Of a stretch of DNA of 24,570 nucleotides, positions 1 to 7,426 are shown in pieces. Source of the stretch: a virus; IMG/VR virus record IMGVR_UViG_3300034407_000727, positions 1 through 24,570 of that record, one strand, 5' to 3'. The position numbers were made by a program, and so were the translations under genes. The notes under the pieces are model-generated. The model was given only the letters and a program-made list of their open reading frames with translations, had not been told where the DNA came from and searched no databases. How positions within the stretch are numbered: position 1 is the stretch's first letter; each line of letters opens with the position of its first letter.

Positions 1-701
1 TTCCCTTGCCCAGACTCATCATCTCCTAAATCTGCACTATCTCTACCATCAATATGAAAACCGTTAGTGCCAAATGTCAGACCACTTACATCTTTTGGAA
101 TCCAAATACCAGAACTATTATATTCACCAAATGATGTTGGCAATAAAGCATCATTGTCAATAAGTACCATTTCAGCTAAATATCCATCAAATTCTTGTGA
201 ACTTAATGAATGTGCTAATGTAGATATACCCATTACTGAACCATCTCCATATCCAGCAAAATCAGTATCTGCACTAGGTTGCGTTCCTGTCATTGTAACT
301 AAAGAACCATTTACATATAATCTTGAAAAATCTGGACTAGCAGTGCAATCAGCAATCCATACACAATGATACCATGCACTAACATCTCTGAATACCATAT
401 CAGTTGTCATTGTTTTTTCAGTTGTTCCATTTGTCAATCTAAATGTAAGTTTATCACTTGTATTAAATCTAACCATAAATCGTGAACTTGCACCCGCTGA
501 AATTACAGCCATTTCCGTACCTAAAGATGAACCTCTTTTCATCCACCAAGAAAAGGTTAATCTTCTTTTACTATCCGCTGTGTCTTGAGTTCTTGACATA
601 TAAGCATTATCATCATTATTAAACCTAATTGATTGGTCTATTGTATGTGTGGTTGTGCCAGATCCACTTGCACCCATAAGAACATTATTTTGAAATACCA
701 T
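1..701 (-). CDS. LamG-like tail fibre or receptor-binding protein, 5' part only
   Basis: About 233 N-terminal residues are visible and the frame is open to the window edge, so the C-terminus is missing. The start is the ATG at 701, preceded by AAGAGG. The sequence reads as a beta-rich concanavalin A/laminin-G sandwich: RLTFSWWMKRG near residue 47, then WYHCVWIAD, RLYVNG and FDGYLAEMVLID, and finally TFGTNGFHID followed by DSADLGDDESGQG. That order matches LamG-type domains common in marine phage fibre proteins, where GTNGF..D..DSS.LG.D.SG.G closes the repeat. It is the last gene of the minus-strand structural run, which suits a distal tail or host-recognition role. The fold call is from motif recognition. 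The glycan-binding role is inferred. Confidence 0.75.
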   Translation of the reverse strand, partial: MVFQNNVLMGASGSGTTTHTIDQSIRFNNDDNAYMSRTQDTADSKRRLTFSWWMKRGSSLGTEMAVISAGASSRFMVRFNTSDKLTFRLTNGTTEKTMTTDMVFRDVSAWYHCVWIADCTASPDFSRLYVNGSLVTMTGTQPSADTDFAGYGDGSVMGISTLAHSLSSQEFDGYLAEMVLIDNDALLPTSFGEYNSSGIWIPKDVSGLTFGTNGFHIDGRDSADLGDDESGQG

Positions 702-715
702 TTATACCTCTTGTA

Positions 716-1654
716 TTATTTAACATCTAGTGATGCCGCCATATGCACACTAGAACTCGATAACACAACGTAGTCAATACGGTCGACGGCAGAAGCTGTC
801 GTTGTTAGTGTAGGAGCCGTACCCCCAACAAACTTGTAAACACTATTAAATGATAAAGTTCTTGATCCAGTACCATCCTGACGAACAAAGAAACTTCCTG
901 TTTGTCCAGATTGAACATTCGTTGGAGCACCTAAGTTTCTACTACCACCTAATCTAACATCAAAGTTTTGACCACTGTTGAAGTTTACCGAGATTGTTGA
1001 TGCATCAGTTAATGAAACAATGTCAGCTACAGCCGACTTTGTAATTCTTAATTGTTTACCTAGTGAATCAACAGCACTAACAGATATAGCTGTTGTCGCA
1101 AATAACTTGGTAGTATCTGTGATTGAACTTGAAATACTTGTAGCAGTCATACGAGTAGCCGCAACTGCCGTAGCCGATACCGTGCCACCTACTGTAATAG
1201 GACCAACAGCACCACCTTCTGTAGATAGTGCACTTACACCTACTGGGTCAACAGCATTATGTACATTTGTTCCATCACAATAAATAAACTTTGAACCACC
1301 ACGAGGGGCTATAATGTTTGTTGTTGTTGCGGCTGTTTTTAATTTAACGGTATATGTGCCACCTGTTGTTTGGTTGTCAACAACGTATAATTTTTCAACA
1401 CTAGGGATCACTATAGTTGAGTTTGATCCTAATGTTCCTTCAATTCTTAATACGGCATTACGAGATTGGTCGGCTGCTCCGTTACTAGCTGTTAATGAAG
1501 TTGTTGCTCCTGTTGTACTGACAACGACGACACCACCTACGGCTTCGTCCACCATGTCAATTACTTGTTGGTTAAGACGATCACCCCAGGTATTCGCATT
1601 TTCTCCATCAGCTTGCTTTTCTAATCTAAGTCTTGTTGTATAACTACTTGGCAT
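716..1654 (-). CDS. Marine-phage tail-fibre-like structural protein
   Basis: 312 residues, with an ATG start preceded by AAGGAAG. The N-terminus (TRLRLEKQADGENANTWGDR, then LNQQVIDMVDEAV) resembles a recurring marine phage family whose N-terminal 50 residues carry L.L.....GE...TWGD..N..V...I.EA. The rest is low-complexity, rich in Ser/Thr/Ala/Val with many short beta-like segments, and has no Cys. It ends with FFVRQDGTGSRTLSFN and a VDRIDYVVLSS motif, as in repetitive fibre or baseplate-associated proteins. It lies between an adaptor-like gene and the LamG fibre gene, so it is probably part of the tail tip or fibre complex. No enzymatic motif is seen. Exact function is unknown. Confidence 0.65.
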   Translation of the reverse strand: MPSSYTTRLRLEKQADGENANTWGDRLNQQVIDMVDEAVGGVVVVSTTGATTSLTASNGAADQSRNAVLRIEGTLGSNSTIVIPSVEKLYVVDNQTTGGTYTVKLKTAATTTNIIAPRGGSKFIYCDGTNVHNAVDPVGVSALSTEGGAVGPITVGGTVSATAVAATRMTATSISSSITDTTKLFATTAISVSAVDSLGKQLRITKSAVADIVSLTDASTISVNFNSGQNFDVRLGGSRNLGAPTNVQSGQTGSFFVRQDGTGSRTLSFNSVYKFVGGTAPTLTTTASAVDRIDYVVLSSSSVHMAASLDVK

Positions 1655-1656
1655 AA

Positions 1657-2319
1657 TTAATTACTTCCTTTTACTAATGTGTTATCACCTCCAGCTGGTG
1701 AGGCATTGTTTCTCATATCATCCTGTCTTGTTCTTCTGGCTTCATTTAGTAAGTCAGTAAATGCTCGTTGGTATTCTTGTTCCCAAACTTGAGCAGCTGT
1801 ATAATTTTTCATAAACATACAGGCTTCCTTCATACTAGCATAAAACAATGCATTAGAACAATATTGTGTAAAGAAATTCTCTTGATGCACAGAAGTAGCT
1901 GCTGTTGGTTGGACAATATAAGACATTTCACAATCATAAGCCGATACTGGTGTAGGTGATACTAACAACCTATCAAATCCAAAGTTAGCATAATAACGAG
2001 GTACACCCGTACTTGTGCGTTGTGGCCAATAATCATTTAAATATTCATCAGTCTTTTGTAATAAATTAATTCGTGTGCCATCAGACTTTAAAATATTTAA
2101 GTTTTTAATTATTAATGTGTTTAATGGTTTAGTTAAGAATGGATCACCAATAACCATGTTTGATGTTGCATACTGTACAACACCATATGAATCTATTTCT
2201 CTTGTAAGCCTTCCTTCGGCTCTTTCAATAAAAGCTGGTATGTCTCCTACAAACTCTGTACTTGTGTCTTCACTTGTCGTCTTAATTCTATTTACCAATT
2301 GATTGTATGTTATGCTCAT
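1657..2319 (-). CDS. Adaptor / tail-tube-A-like head-tail connector protein
   Basis: 220 residues. The N-terminal helical part (MSITYNQLVNRIKTTSED, then FIERAEGRLTREID) and the central beta stretch (GVPRYYANFGFDRLLVSPTP) match the pattern of phage adaptor proteins that attach to the portal (SU10 adaptor / T7 gp11-like tail tubular protein A). The C-terminal helix (FYASMKEACMFMKNYTAAQV) fits the same fold, with a polar flexible tail. Its stop abuts the next start with three bases between. A second protein of the same general type is encoded at 4018-4710, so the two may form different rings of the neck. Fold assignment is by eye. Confidence 0.6.
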   Translation of the reverse strand: MSITYNQLVNRIKTTSEDTSTEFVGDIPAFIERAEGRLTREIDSYGVVQYATSNMVIGDPFLTKPLNTLIIKNLNILKSDGTRINLLQKTDEYLNDYWPQRTSTGVPRYYANFGFDRLLVSPTPVSAYDCEMSYIVQPTAATSVHQENFFTQYCSNALFYASMKEACMFMKNYTAAQVWEQEYQRAFTDLLNEARRTRQDDMRNNASPAGGDNTLVKGSN

Positions 2320-3290
2320 ATTTGTTTAGCCTTCCACGTTTCGTTTGTTCCTCCAAAAACTTTAGGTGTCCAGATACCTCTAACTCTTGTTCTAAATTTA
2401 GCACTAACTCCTGTTAGTACCAAGTTACCATCACCATTAATATTTGGAGAAATAACTCTCGTCCTAATTAATGGTTGGAAGTTTGTTTTTCCACCCATGC
2501 CTGCGTGTATACTACACTGATAGTATAATGTAGTTGGACCATCATTCGCAACAAAGATTTGTGTATAAGCCCCAGCATTACCCGGAGTTCCTATCGTTTG
2601 TACATTTGTTGTAAAAGGTATAGTTCTACCTTCATCTAAATAAAATCGTAATGGGTGACCACTATTAGAACTATCAGATTGATCAAAGGTAAATAGTGCA
2701 CGGTCCTTGACTAAATTTAAACCATACTGTTGTCTGCCATCTATAAAGTATTTATTACTACCACCTACATTTACAACTGTTACTTTAAATGTTTTACCAC
2801 CGTTATATATAACTGGGTTAGCTCCAGCTTCTGTGTTTTCATTGCCTGTTGCGAAAGTTGCTGATGCTTGTGATGGTATAACATTTGTTCCAAAGAAAGC
2901 TATAGCATCTCTTAATGTAAAACTTGGTGATAATCCTGTTAAAGAAACTTTTGGACTACCTGTAATTGTCAGACTTCCTGATCCTGTTACTAATGCCACC
3001 CCTGTAACATTAACTTCTTTAACAAGTTGAACTGTTGGACTGTTTAAACCAAACGATAAACTTGTTCCTGTTAGGGTTAGGCTGGCATTGGCGGTAACAG
3101 ATGTACTACCAACAGCTGTGGTTATGCCTACGTTGGTTACAAAAGCCGTGCCTGGAATAGTTACTTCTACAGAACGAAGAGCAGTAGATAGAGAAACTCC
3201 CGTTACAGTAACCGATCGATCTACAACACTACGGTTCCATGCACCTGAGTTCCAAGTATTTCTACCGTATCCACTGGTAATCACAGACAT
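2316..3290 (-). CDS. Virion-associated beta protein with a cupredoxin-like domain
   Basis: 324 residues, overlapping the next gene's start by 4 bases (ATGA). Residues 25-130 are short beta repeats of the type VTVTGVSL, SLTLTGTSLSF and SLTITG, and a last repeat lies near residues 288-300 (NLVLTGVSAKF). Between them, residues 168-275 look like a cupredoxin: FKVTVVNVGGSNKYFIDG, GHPLRF with H212, GTPGNAGAYTQIFV, and YYQCSIHAGMGG with C259, H262 and M265. One His upstream plus C-x2-H-x2-M is the type 1 copper ligand set, with amicyanin-like spacing. Similar inserts are known in marine phage tail proteins. No signal peptide is seen. Copper binding is inferred from the ligands, and a purely structural role remains possible. 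Confidence 0.55.
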   Translation of the reverse strand: MSVITSGYGRNTWNSGAWNRSVVDRSVTVTGVSLSTALRSVEVTIPGTAFVTNVGITTAVGSTSVTANASLTLTGTSLSFGLNSPTVQLVKEVNVTGVALVTGSGSLTITGSPKVSLTGLSPSFTLRDAIAFFGTNVIPSQASATFATGNENTEAGANPVIYNGGKTFKVTVVNVGGSNKYFIDGRQQYGLNLVKDRALFTFDQSDSSNSGHPLRFYLDEGRTIPFTTNVQTIGTPGNAGAYTQIFVANDGPTTLYYQCSIHAGMGGKTNFQPLIRTRVISPNINGDGNLVLTGVSAKFRTRVRGIWTPKVFGGTNETWKAKQI

Positions 3291-3307
3291 AACTGATTAC
3301 CTATGGA

Positions 3308-3745
3308 TTACGATAGTGTGATAATAGCAGTAGATGCAGCAGCAGCTGGGAATGAAATTGTAAATGTACCGTTAGTCGATACTTTATCAGACCCAAAGTC
3401 TAATACAGCAATAGCTTTATTACTATTAGATGAATTATATATTAATGCTCCTCTAGCCGAGAATGTTGTACTTGTAAAAGATATATCAGCAAAATCAATA
3501 ATTGCTGTTCCACCAGCAGCAGATGTTGCACCGAGTGAAATAGTCACACCAGTTAGTGTGCCTCCACCAGGAGCATACCCACCACTTGATACAACTTCAT
3601 TAGACGTTGAGTACGCAGATGTACCCGCAGATAAAGAAGCTGCACTTGTGAATAGAGCTATCTTTAAGGTATCAGTTTTAATCTGATGTCCTTCTTGTAA
3701 AACATCTCTTTTAAAAGAGTTACATACAGCTTGTGTAATGGCCAT
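3308..3745 (-). CDS. Conserved marine-phage structural protein, function unknown
   Basis: 145 residues, with SD-like AGAGAGG before the ATG. The opening MAITQAVCNSFKRDVLQEGH, followed by TDTLKIALFTSAASLSAGTS and SGGYAPGGGTLTG, resembles a family frequent in marine phages that sits among tail genes: a short N-terminal helix and then a Ser/Thr/Gly/Ala-rich beta domain. It has one Cys and no membrane segment. Position between adaptor and cupredoxin-like genes suggests a virion component, perhaps of the neck or fibre attachment. No biochemical function can be assigned. Confidence 0.6.
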   Translation of the reverse strand: MAITQAVCNSFKRDVLQEGHQIKTDTLKIALFTSAASLSAGTSAYSTSNEVVSSGGYAPGGGTLTGVTISLGATSAAGGTAIIDFADISFTSTTFSARGALIYNSSNSNKAIAVLDFGSDKVSTNGTFTISFPAAAASTAIITLS

Positions 3746-3748
3746 TTT

Positions 3749-4018
3749 TTAGTTACCTCTCTTTGTAAATGTTGAATCATCAGGACTCCATCCAGCATCA
3801 CCAGTTGTAGCTAGTACGACTTCTGGACGTGCATCCCTCAAATTTTCATCGTCATCAACTCTTGGAGTCTTGTTCTGCGGATGATCCATAATATTATATC
3901 GACCATCTGTTTCCGAAGCTCCAACAATTAATCCTGTCGGCTCTCTGACTCTTTCAGAATATTTAAATCTAAATCCCGAACGGTCACAGATAAAGTATGC
4001 ATACTTACCTCTTGCCAT
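3749..4018 (-). CDS. Small conserved phage protein, MARGKYAYFICDRSG type
   Basis: 89 residues. It shares one base with the stop of the preceding gene (TAATG), so translation is probably coupled. The N-terminus MARGKYAYFICDRSGFRFKY resembles a small family that in other phages carries two CxxC pairs like a zinc ribbon. Here only one Cys (C11) remains, so zinc binding is unlikely. The middle (TDGRYNIMDHPQNKTPRVDD) and the acidic polar C-terminus look flexible. It sits directly after an adaptor-type gene, which hints at a head-tail joining role. Unknown function. Confidence 0.6.
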   Translation of the reverse strand: MARGKYAYFICDRSGFRFKYSERVREPTGLIVGASETDGRYNIMDHPQNKTPRVDDDENLRDARPEVVLATTGDAGWSPDDSTFTKRGN

Positions 4019-4710
4019 TATAACCTAAACGATGGCTTAATCAAAAGACTAGCCCTTTCTTTATCGGCATACATTGCCGAGGTTAATTCTTCTTCATACA
4101 TTTGTTTTAACATACTAGCTCGTTCTGATGTAATGCCTGGTCTTTTGATAGACATCTTATAGGCAAGACCAGTCGATAAGCACGGTAAGAATCTAAATGG
4201 TATGTCTGCATCTTGATTAGATTTGGTTACATCTTCTACTTTATTAAAACTAAAATAAGATAACAATGGTGTACCACTTGCTGTTGTAGTATCTGGAGTT
4301 GGCCATAGATATAATTGAGCCGCATCTCTTAGTCTATTGATAGCATACTGTGTTGGTCTACCTGTTTGAGTTTTGTTTGTTATACGTTGATACTCTTCCA
4401 TACTGAGTCGGTCTAAGGCTAAGTCTGTAGTATTAGAACCATTAACTGTTCTATGCACAAGTTCAGTTATATCAATTAAAGAACTTGGTAATGTATAACT
4501 CGAAGTGCCACTTGTTAAATCTAATGTAGCAATGTTTTGTTTCCATAGTAATATACCACGATTCATCCAATCAATAAGGAGAAGGTTAAGTGTACGTCGT
4601 GCCTCGATGGGTTCAAACCCTAGAGTCTGTTCGCCACCTAACATAGACATAGCTTCTTCAATTACGTCAGCTATATCTAAGTTGAATGTTGTTGTGCCTG
4701 AAGTTGCCAT
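4018..4710 (-). CDS. Head-tail adaptor-like protein
   Basis: 230 residues. The N-terminal block FNLDIADVIEEAMSMLGGEQ, followed by ARRTLNLLLIDWMNRGILLW, is a helical signature seen in many phage adaptor/tail-accessory proteins placed between the portal and the tail. The block TGRPTQYAINRLRDAAQLYL, then WPTPDTT, forms the typical beta part with the P-TPD turn. The C-terminus (YKMSIKRPGITSERASMLKQ and the following Tyr/Glu helix) is helical. It is distinct in sequence from the 1657-2319 protein but similar in architecture. The purine-rich end of the preceding small ORF serves as the ribosome-binding region. Assignment is from motif recall and context. Confidence 0.65.
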   Translation of the reverse strand: MATSGTTTFNLDIADVIEEAMSMLGGEQTLGFEPIEARRTLNLLLIDWMNRGILLWKQNIATLDLTSGTSSYTLPSSLIDITELVHRTVNGSNTTDLALDRLSMEEYQRITNKTQTGRPTQYAINRLRDAAQLYLWPTPDTTTASGTPLLSYFSFNKVEDVTKSNQDADIPFRFLPCLSTGLAYKMSIKRPGITSERASMLKQMYEEELTSAMYADKERASLLIKPSFRL

Positions 4711-4711
4711 A

Positions 4712-4828
4712 TTATTTCTTCTTCTTTTGTTTTAATAAATTCTCAAGTTCTTTGGCTTGAGAAGCATGAGTCTTGGATGCTTTTTTAAGAGCACTTATAA
4801 TTTTACGTATTTTCTGTGGATGCACCAT
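4712..4828 (-). CDS. Tiny lysine-rich protein (38 residues)
   Basis: A complete ATG-to-TAA frame of 38 codons that fills the space between two structural genes almost exactly. The product starts MVHPQKIRKIISALKKASKT and ends in QKKKK. It is strongly basic, predicted helical, with no Cys and no membrane segment. Its final Gln/Lys codons (CAA AAG AAG AAG AAA) provide the purine-rich ribosome-binding stretch for the adaptor gene, so the two are packed as one translational unit. The tight packing and coding-like sequence support it being real. Function unknown; nucleic-acid binding is possible from charge alone. Confidence 0.55.
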   Translation of the reverse strand: MVHPQKIRKIISALKKASKTHASQAKELENLLKQKKKK

Positions 4829-4830
4829 AA

Positions 4831-5100
4831 TTACCTATCGTCGAACTCAGTTCCGTATGATGGGTTAACCATACCACCAGCCATGTAGTTTTTCTTAGCT
4901 GGATCTGGTCTACCAGTAATATCTTTTAAACGTATAGGAACTCCAGATGCTCCACTACCTTTTCTTTTTTTAACTTTTTCTTTAGCTTTTTTAAAATCTT
5001 CTTTTGTTATATATGCATCAGTTGGCTTTTCATCATACTTCTTACCTTTAAAGGTTCCAATTCTACCAGTTAGCATTGGTTTTTTGTTTTTATCTGTCAT
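4831..5100 (-). CDS. Small basic protein with C-terminal MAGGM motif
   Basis: 89 residues from the ATG at 5100, which overlaps the stop of the upstream gene as ATGA. A longer frame begins 18 bases upstream (5118), but the coupled start has the better purine-rich leader. The protein is Lys-rich (GTFKGKKYDE, KKAKEKVKKRKG) and ends in a short segment with KNYMAGGMVNPSYGTEFDDR. A Met-(Ala/Lys/Arg)-Gly-Gly tail also appears in the 5768-6223 product, so these neighbours may share a short functional tail motif. No known domain is recognised. Confidence 0.6.
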   Translation of the reverse strand: MTDKNKKPMLTGRIGTFKGKKYDEKPTDAYITKEDFKKAKEKVKKRKGSGASGVPIRLKDITGRPDPAKKNYMAGGMVNPSYGTEFDDR

Positions 5101-5768
5101 TTCTTTTTCTTTCCCCATTCATATAGGTTATCAAATGTTGTTTCCCAGTCCATATAACTATCGTGTTGTTCTGCGGAGTGTTCCCACTGTGACGGTACAA
5201 AGTCTGGTGGTCCTTCTCCAACTGCCCATAGCGCAGGATTGGTTACACGTACACGATTGTTTGGTAGTGCCACTATACAACCTTTATAAGGACCCGATGT
5301 TAATTCCAACACATGTGATTGTTTATGTTGTGCTGGATCATCCGATATATAACTGTCAGTATAATCAACCGTAAACATGTACTTACCATTATAAAACTCA
5401 CCCGCTAGTTTACACAACCACGGACTAGAACTAATTCGATCCATTCTAATGATAGCATGATTACGACTTGAACAGTCCCACGGTTGTGCTAAATGTGTTT
5501 GTATATTTGGTGGCCACTCGTCGAAAGGAGTATCACCGACAAGCGCAGTTATAGGCATACGTGCCCACATTGCGCCACCGTGAGGATTGGGATGGTCTTC
5601 ACCACATCCTGTAAATACAACTTGAAAACTCAAACATCTGTCTGGAATAGTGCACACGGCAAAAGCTAATGCATGAAGAAACTCACCTTGATATTTCTCA
5701 TGATTATGTGTGAACTCTTTCCTCACCCAACATTTAAAATGTGGGATATTAGAAATCGTATACGACAC
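5097..5768 (-). CDS. Conserved marine-phage protein rich in Trp, His and Cys, function unknown
   Basis: 223 residues, starting at a GTG that overlaps the previous stop as TAGTG; no ATG lies near the N-terminus. It begins MSYTISNIPHFKCWVRKEFT and contains GGAMWARMPITALVGDTPFD, AQPWDCSSRNHAIIRMDRI and YMFTVDYTDSYISDDPAQHK. These blocks resemble a protein family I recall from uncultured marine phages, but no function is attached to it. It is compact and probably globular, unlike its Lys-rich neighbours, and has several Cys and His that could bind metal. No signal peptide or TM segment. Placement among small structural-region genes suggests a virion or assembly role. Confidence 0.65.
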   Translation of the reverse strand: MSYTISNIPHFKCWVRKEFTHNHEKYQGEFLHALAFAVCTIPDRCLSFQVVFTGCGEDHPNPHGGAMWARMPITALVGDTPFDEWPPNIQTHLAQPWDCSSRNHAIIRMDRISSSPWLCKLAGEFYNGKYMFTVDYTDSYISDDPAQHKQSHVLELTSGPYKGCIVALPNNRVRVTNPALWAVGEGPPDFVPSQWEHSAEQHDSYMDWETTFDNLYEWGKKKK

Positions 5769-6223
5769 TACTTGGCTCTACCACCTCTTGCCATATACTT
5801 GGAAGTCTTACCTCCACCCTTCATTCTGTATTTGGAAGTCTTACCTCCACCTTTCATTCTGTATTTAGATGTTTTACCACCAACTTTCATTTTGTTAACT
5901 TTTCTTTGATTATCGACAATGTTTCTTAAAACATTACCACTTCTATATTCTCCAGCTTTTGGAGTTATCTTTTTAAAAGTTTTTTTAGGTTTTGGTGTAA
6001 CTGTTGATTTTTTGGTTACCTTATCAACAAGTCTAGTTGACTTATTATTTGGTTTTGATTTTGCAAAAGGATTACTCTTTTTAGGGCGACCACTAGACGT
6101 TTTAGGTTTAGCTTTATTTCCACCCATACCTGCTATCTTTTTATAATCAAGTAAAGGACCTCCTTTTTTTACAGGGCCTCTATTTTTGTTTTTAGCCATG
6201 CCAGATTTTTTTAACATTACCAT
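5768..6223 (-). CDS. Hyperbasic protein with C-terminal 11-residue repeats
   Basis: 151 residues, very rich in Lys, Arg, Gly, Pro, Ser and Thr, so probably disordered. The ATG at 6223 is preceded by AAGGAG at 8 bases. The C-terminus carries nearly three copies of the unit MKGGGKTSKYR and then MARGGRAK, encoded by a 33-bp tandem repeat (see separate entry). The middle (TKKSTVTPKPKKTFKKITPK) looks histone-tail-like. Possible roles are DNA binding or condensation inside the head, or binding to an acidic virion surface. Both are inferred from charge only. The GTG start of the next gene overlaps its stop. Confidence 0.6.
   Translation of the reverse strand: MVMLKKSGMAKNKNRGPVKKGGPLLDYKKIAGMGGNKAKPKTSSGRPKKSNPFAKSKPNNKSTRLVDKVTKKSTVTPKPKKTFKKITPKAGEYRSGNVLRNIVDNQRKVNKMKVGGKTSKYRMKGGGKTSKYRMKGGGKTSKYMARGGRAK
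5798..5890 (-). repeat. 33-bp tandem repeat inside the hyperbasic gene
   Basis: Two near-identical 33-base units begin at about 5801 and 5834, and a more diverged third begins near 5867. They keep the reading frame and give the protein repeat MKGGGKTSKYR. Because the first two units are almost identical at base level, they look recently duplicated and may vary in copy number between related phages. Confidence 0.85.
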
Positions 6224-6238
6224 TTTATTTACTCCTTA

Positions 6239-6706
6239 TTATAGATTGGTTAACACATATACTTCGAAAGCTATGGCTGCCAATCCAATCAACCCAGCTC
6301 CGATTCCTATTATAATATTCTTTCTTCGTTTTTGCATCTCTATTTGTTTTTTTAATAATGTTGCTTGTCTTTTTCTTTCAAATGCAATTTCTTTTTGTAA
6401 TCTCTCCCATTGTCCTGGAGAACCATACAATGCAAACATCTCTCTCATTTGATCTCGTATTCTCTTTGCCTCTTCATTTCTAAAGTGTGCATCAATAGCA
6501 TTCTGTTCTGCTCCAGTTAGTTTACCAATAACTTTACCTAATCCACTTGATTTATTACTAGCCACAACTTGTAAACCAGCTTCGGCCTTTGCCCATTTTG
6601 ACACAGTGCTTGACATATTAGCTAAATCCTTACCAGCTTTAATAGCTTTGGTTATAGCATCAGTAGCGCCTTTTAATGCGGCGAAAGCTGTGAATGGATC
6701 TATCAT
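6239..6706 (-). CDS. Conserved phage protein with C-terminal membrane helix
   Basis: 155 residues. N-terminus MIDPFTAFAALKGATDAITK and the following helical region, then NEEAKRIRDQMREMFALYGS with PGQWERLQKEI, then a basic run (KKQIEMQKRRK) and one hydrophobic segment at about 131-153. Homologous-looking proteins (MIDP.TA.AA...., GNPG.W, C-terminal TM) recur in marine phages and cyanophages near structural genes and are unassigned. Topology is likely N-in with a long charged helix, so it could act in the virion, in DNA ejection through the inner membrane, or in lysis. None of these can be chosen from sequence. GAAAGG lies upstream of the ATG. Confidence 0.65.
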   Translation of the reverse strand: MIDPFTAFAALKGATDAITKAIKAGKDLANMSSTVSKWAKAEAGLQVVASNKSSGLGKVIGKLTGAEQNAIDAHFRNEEAKRIRDQMREMFALYGSPGQWERLQKEIAFERKRQATLLKKQIEMQKRRKNIIIGIGAGLIGLAAIAFEVYVLTNL

Positions 6707-6712
6707 CGTCGT

Positions 6713-6988
6713 CTATGCCTTTCTTTTTGTTTTAACCTTTTGTTTCTTACCACTAGCGCTAATCGGATAACGAATAGATGTAGGCTTTGGACCAGTATTA
6801 GTCTTGGCTCTTTTTCTTTTAACAGCCGCAGCTTTCTGTCCTGCTGTCATTCTATTAGCAACTGCCTTTGGACGACAGACTGGATACTTTCTTTTAGACG
6901 ACTTAGCGGACTTACGTCCACACTTTTTACCAGTAGATATATCAACCCAATCTTCTTTAAACCAAGTCTTTAAACCTTTCTTAGCCAT
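6713..6988 (-). CDS. Small Lys/Arg-rich protein, WFKEDWVDI type (DUF5872-like)
   Basis: 91 residues. It opens with KTWFKEDWVDISTGKKCGRK and continues SSKRKYPVCRPKAVANRMTA, then a basic tail. This pattern (WF.E.WVDI, CGRK, KRKYP.C.P...A..MT) is one I associate with a domain of unknown function found in marine phages and large DNA viruses, tentatively DUF5872. Two Cys (in KKCGRK and YPVCRP) could form a metal or disulphide pair. Its ATG follows directly after the stop of the next basic gene (6989-7246) with no gap. Nucleic-acid binding is a guess from charge. Confidence 0.6.
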   Translation of the reverse strand: MAKKGLKTWFKEDWVDISTGKKCGRKSAKSSKRKYPVCRPKAVANRMTAGQKAAAVKRKRAKTNTGPKPTSIRYPISASGKKQKVKTKRKA

Positions 6989-7246
6989 CTATCTATACTT
7001 AGTTACTTTTCGACGGTTGTTCATAACTTTACCACAACCACGGGCTATACCACCATTCTTTAATTTAATCTTACCACCACCAGCTTTACTAGGTTTTGGT
7101 CCTTTAAAGTCTTTTCTCTTTTTACCACTAGGATCTTTTATCTTACCCGCACATATCTTTGATGCATATGCATTTGCATAAGCTGAGGGATATACTGCAA
7201 ACTTACGTTTAGCAGCAGCTTTACCTCTAGGACATAGCTTTGTCAT
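6989..7246 (-). CDS. Small Lys/Arg-rich protein, CPRGKAAAKRKF type
   Basis: 85 residues, beginning MTKLCPRGKAAAKRKFAVYP and continuing SAYANAYASKICAGKIKD, a highly conserved block I recognise from many marine phages and some giant viruses but without known function. The C-terminal part (NGGIARGCGKVMNNRRKVTK) is a second recurrent marine-phage tail motif. Three Cys. The start is ATG at 7246; there is only a weak ribosome-binding site (GGGG), and a 12-codon frame at 7243-7281 overlaps the start as ATGA and might feed translation into it. Confidence 0.6.
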   Translation of the reverse strand: MTKLCPRGKAAAKRKFAVYPSAYANAYASKICAGKIKDPSGKKRKDFKGPKPSKAGGGKIKLKNGGIARGCGKVMNNRRKVTKYR

Positions 7247-7320
7247 ACTTGTAACCCCATCTGTTCTCTGATAAGTCCCATACTCTTTTAGTAGCTTTTG
7301 GAATCTTAACTAATAATTTA

Positions 7321-7425
7321 TTAAACTTTACGACGTTTTTTGTTACTTGCATACTTCCTCCGTTTCTTTGTTTTACTTGGTGGTTTTGTTATTTGTTGCC
7401 CTATATTAGCACGACTTATTACCAT
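7321..7425 (-). CDS. Tiny Arg/Lys-rich protein (34 residues)
   Basis: A complete ATG-to-TAA frame of 34 codons lying one base downstream of the previous stop. The product starts MVISRANIGQQITKPPSKTK, then KKRRKYAS and a basic end. Very short basic proteins of this shape, with an R.N(I/M)G.QIT-like N-terminus, are common between structural genes in marine phages. The neat fit between neighbours supports it. No function known. The 74 bases between it and the 6989-7246 gene contain only a 12-codon frame. Confidence 0.5.
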   Translation of the reverse strand: MVISRANIGQQITKPPSKTKKRRKYASNKKRRKV

Positions 7426-7426
7426 A

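Noticed and set aside
7243-7281. 12-codon minus-strand frame (MGLIREQMGLQV) overlapping the start of the 6989-7246 gene as ATGA
   Set aside because: Too short to support as a gene and with only a weak AAAAGAG site; kept as a possible coupling leader.
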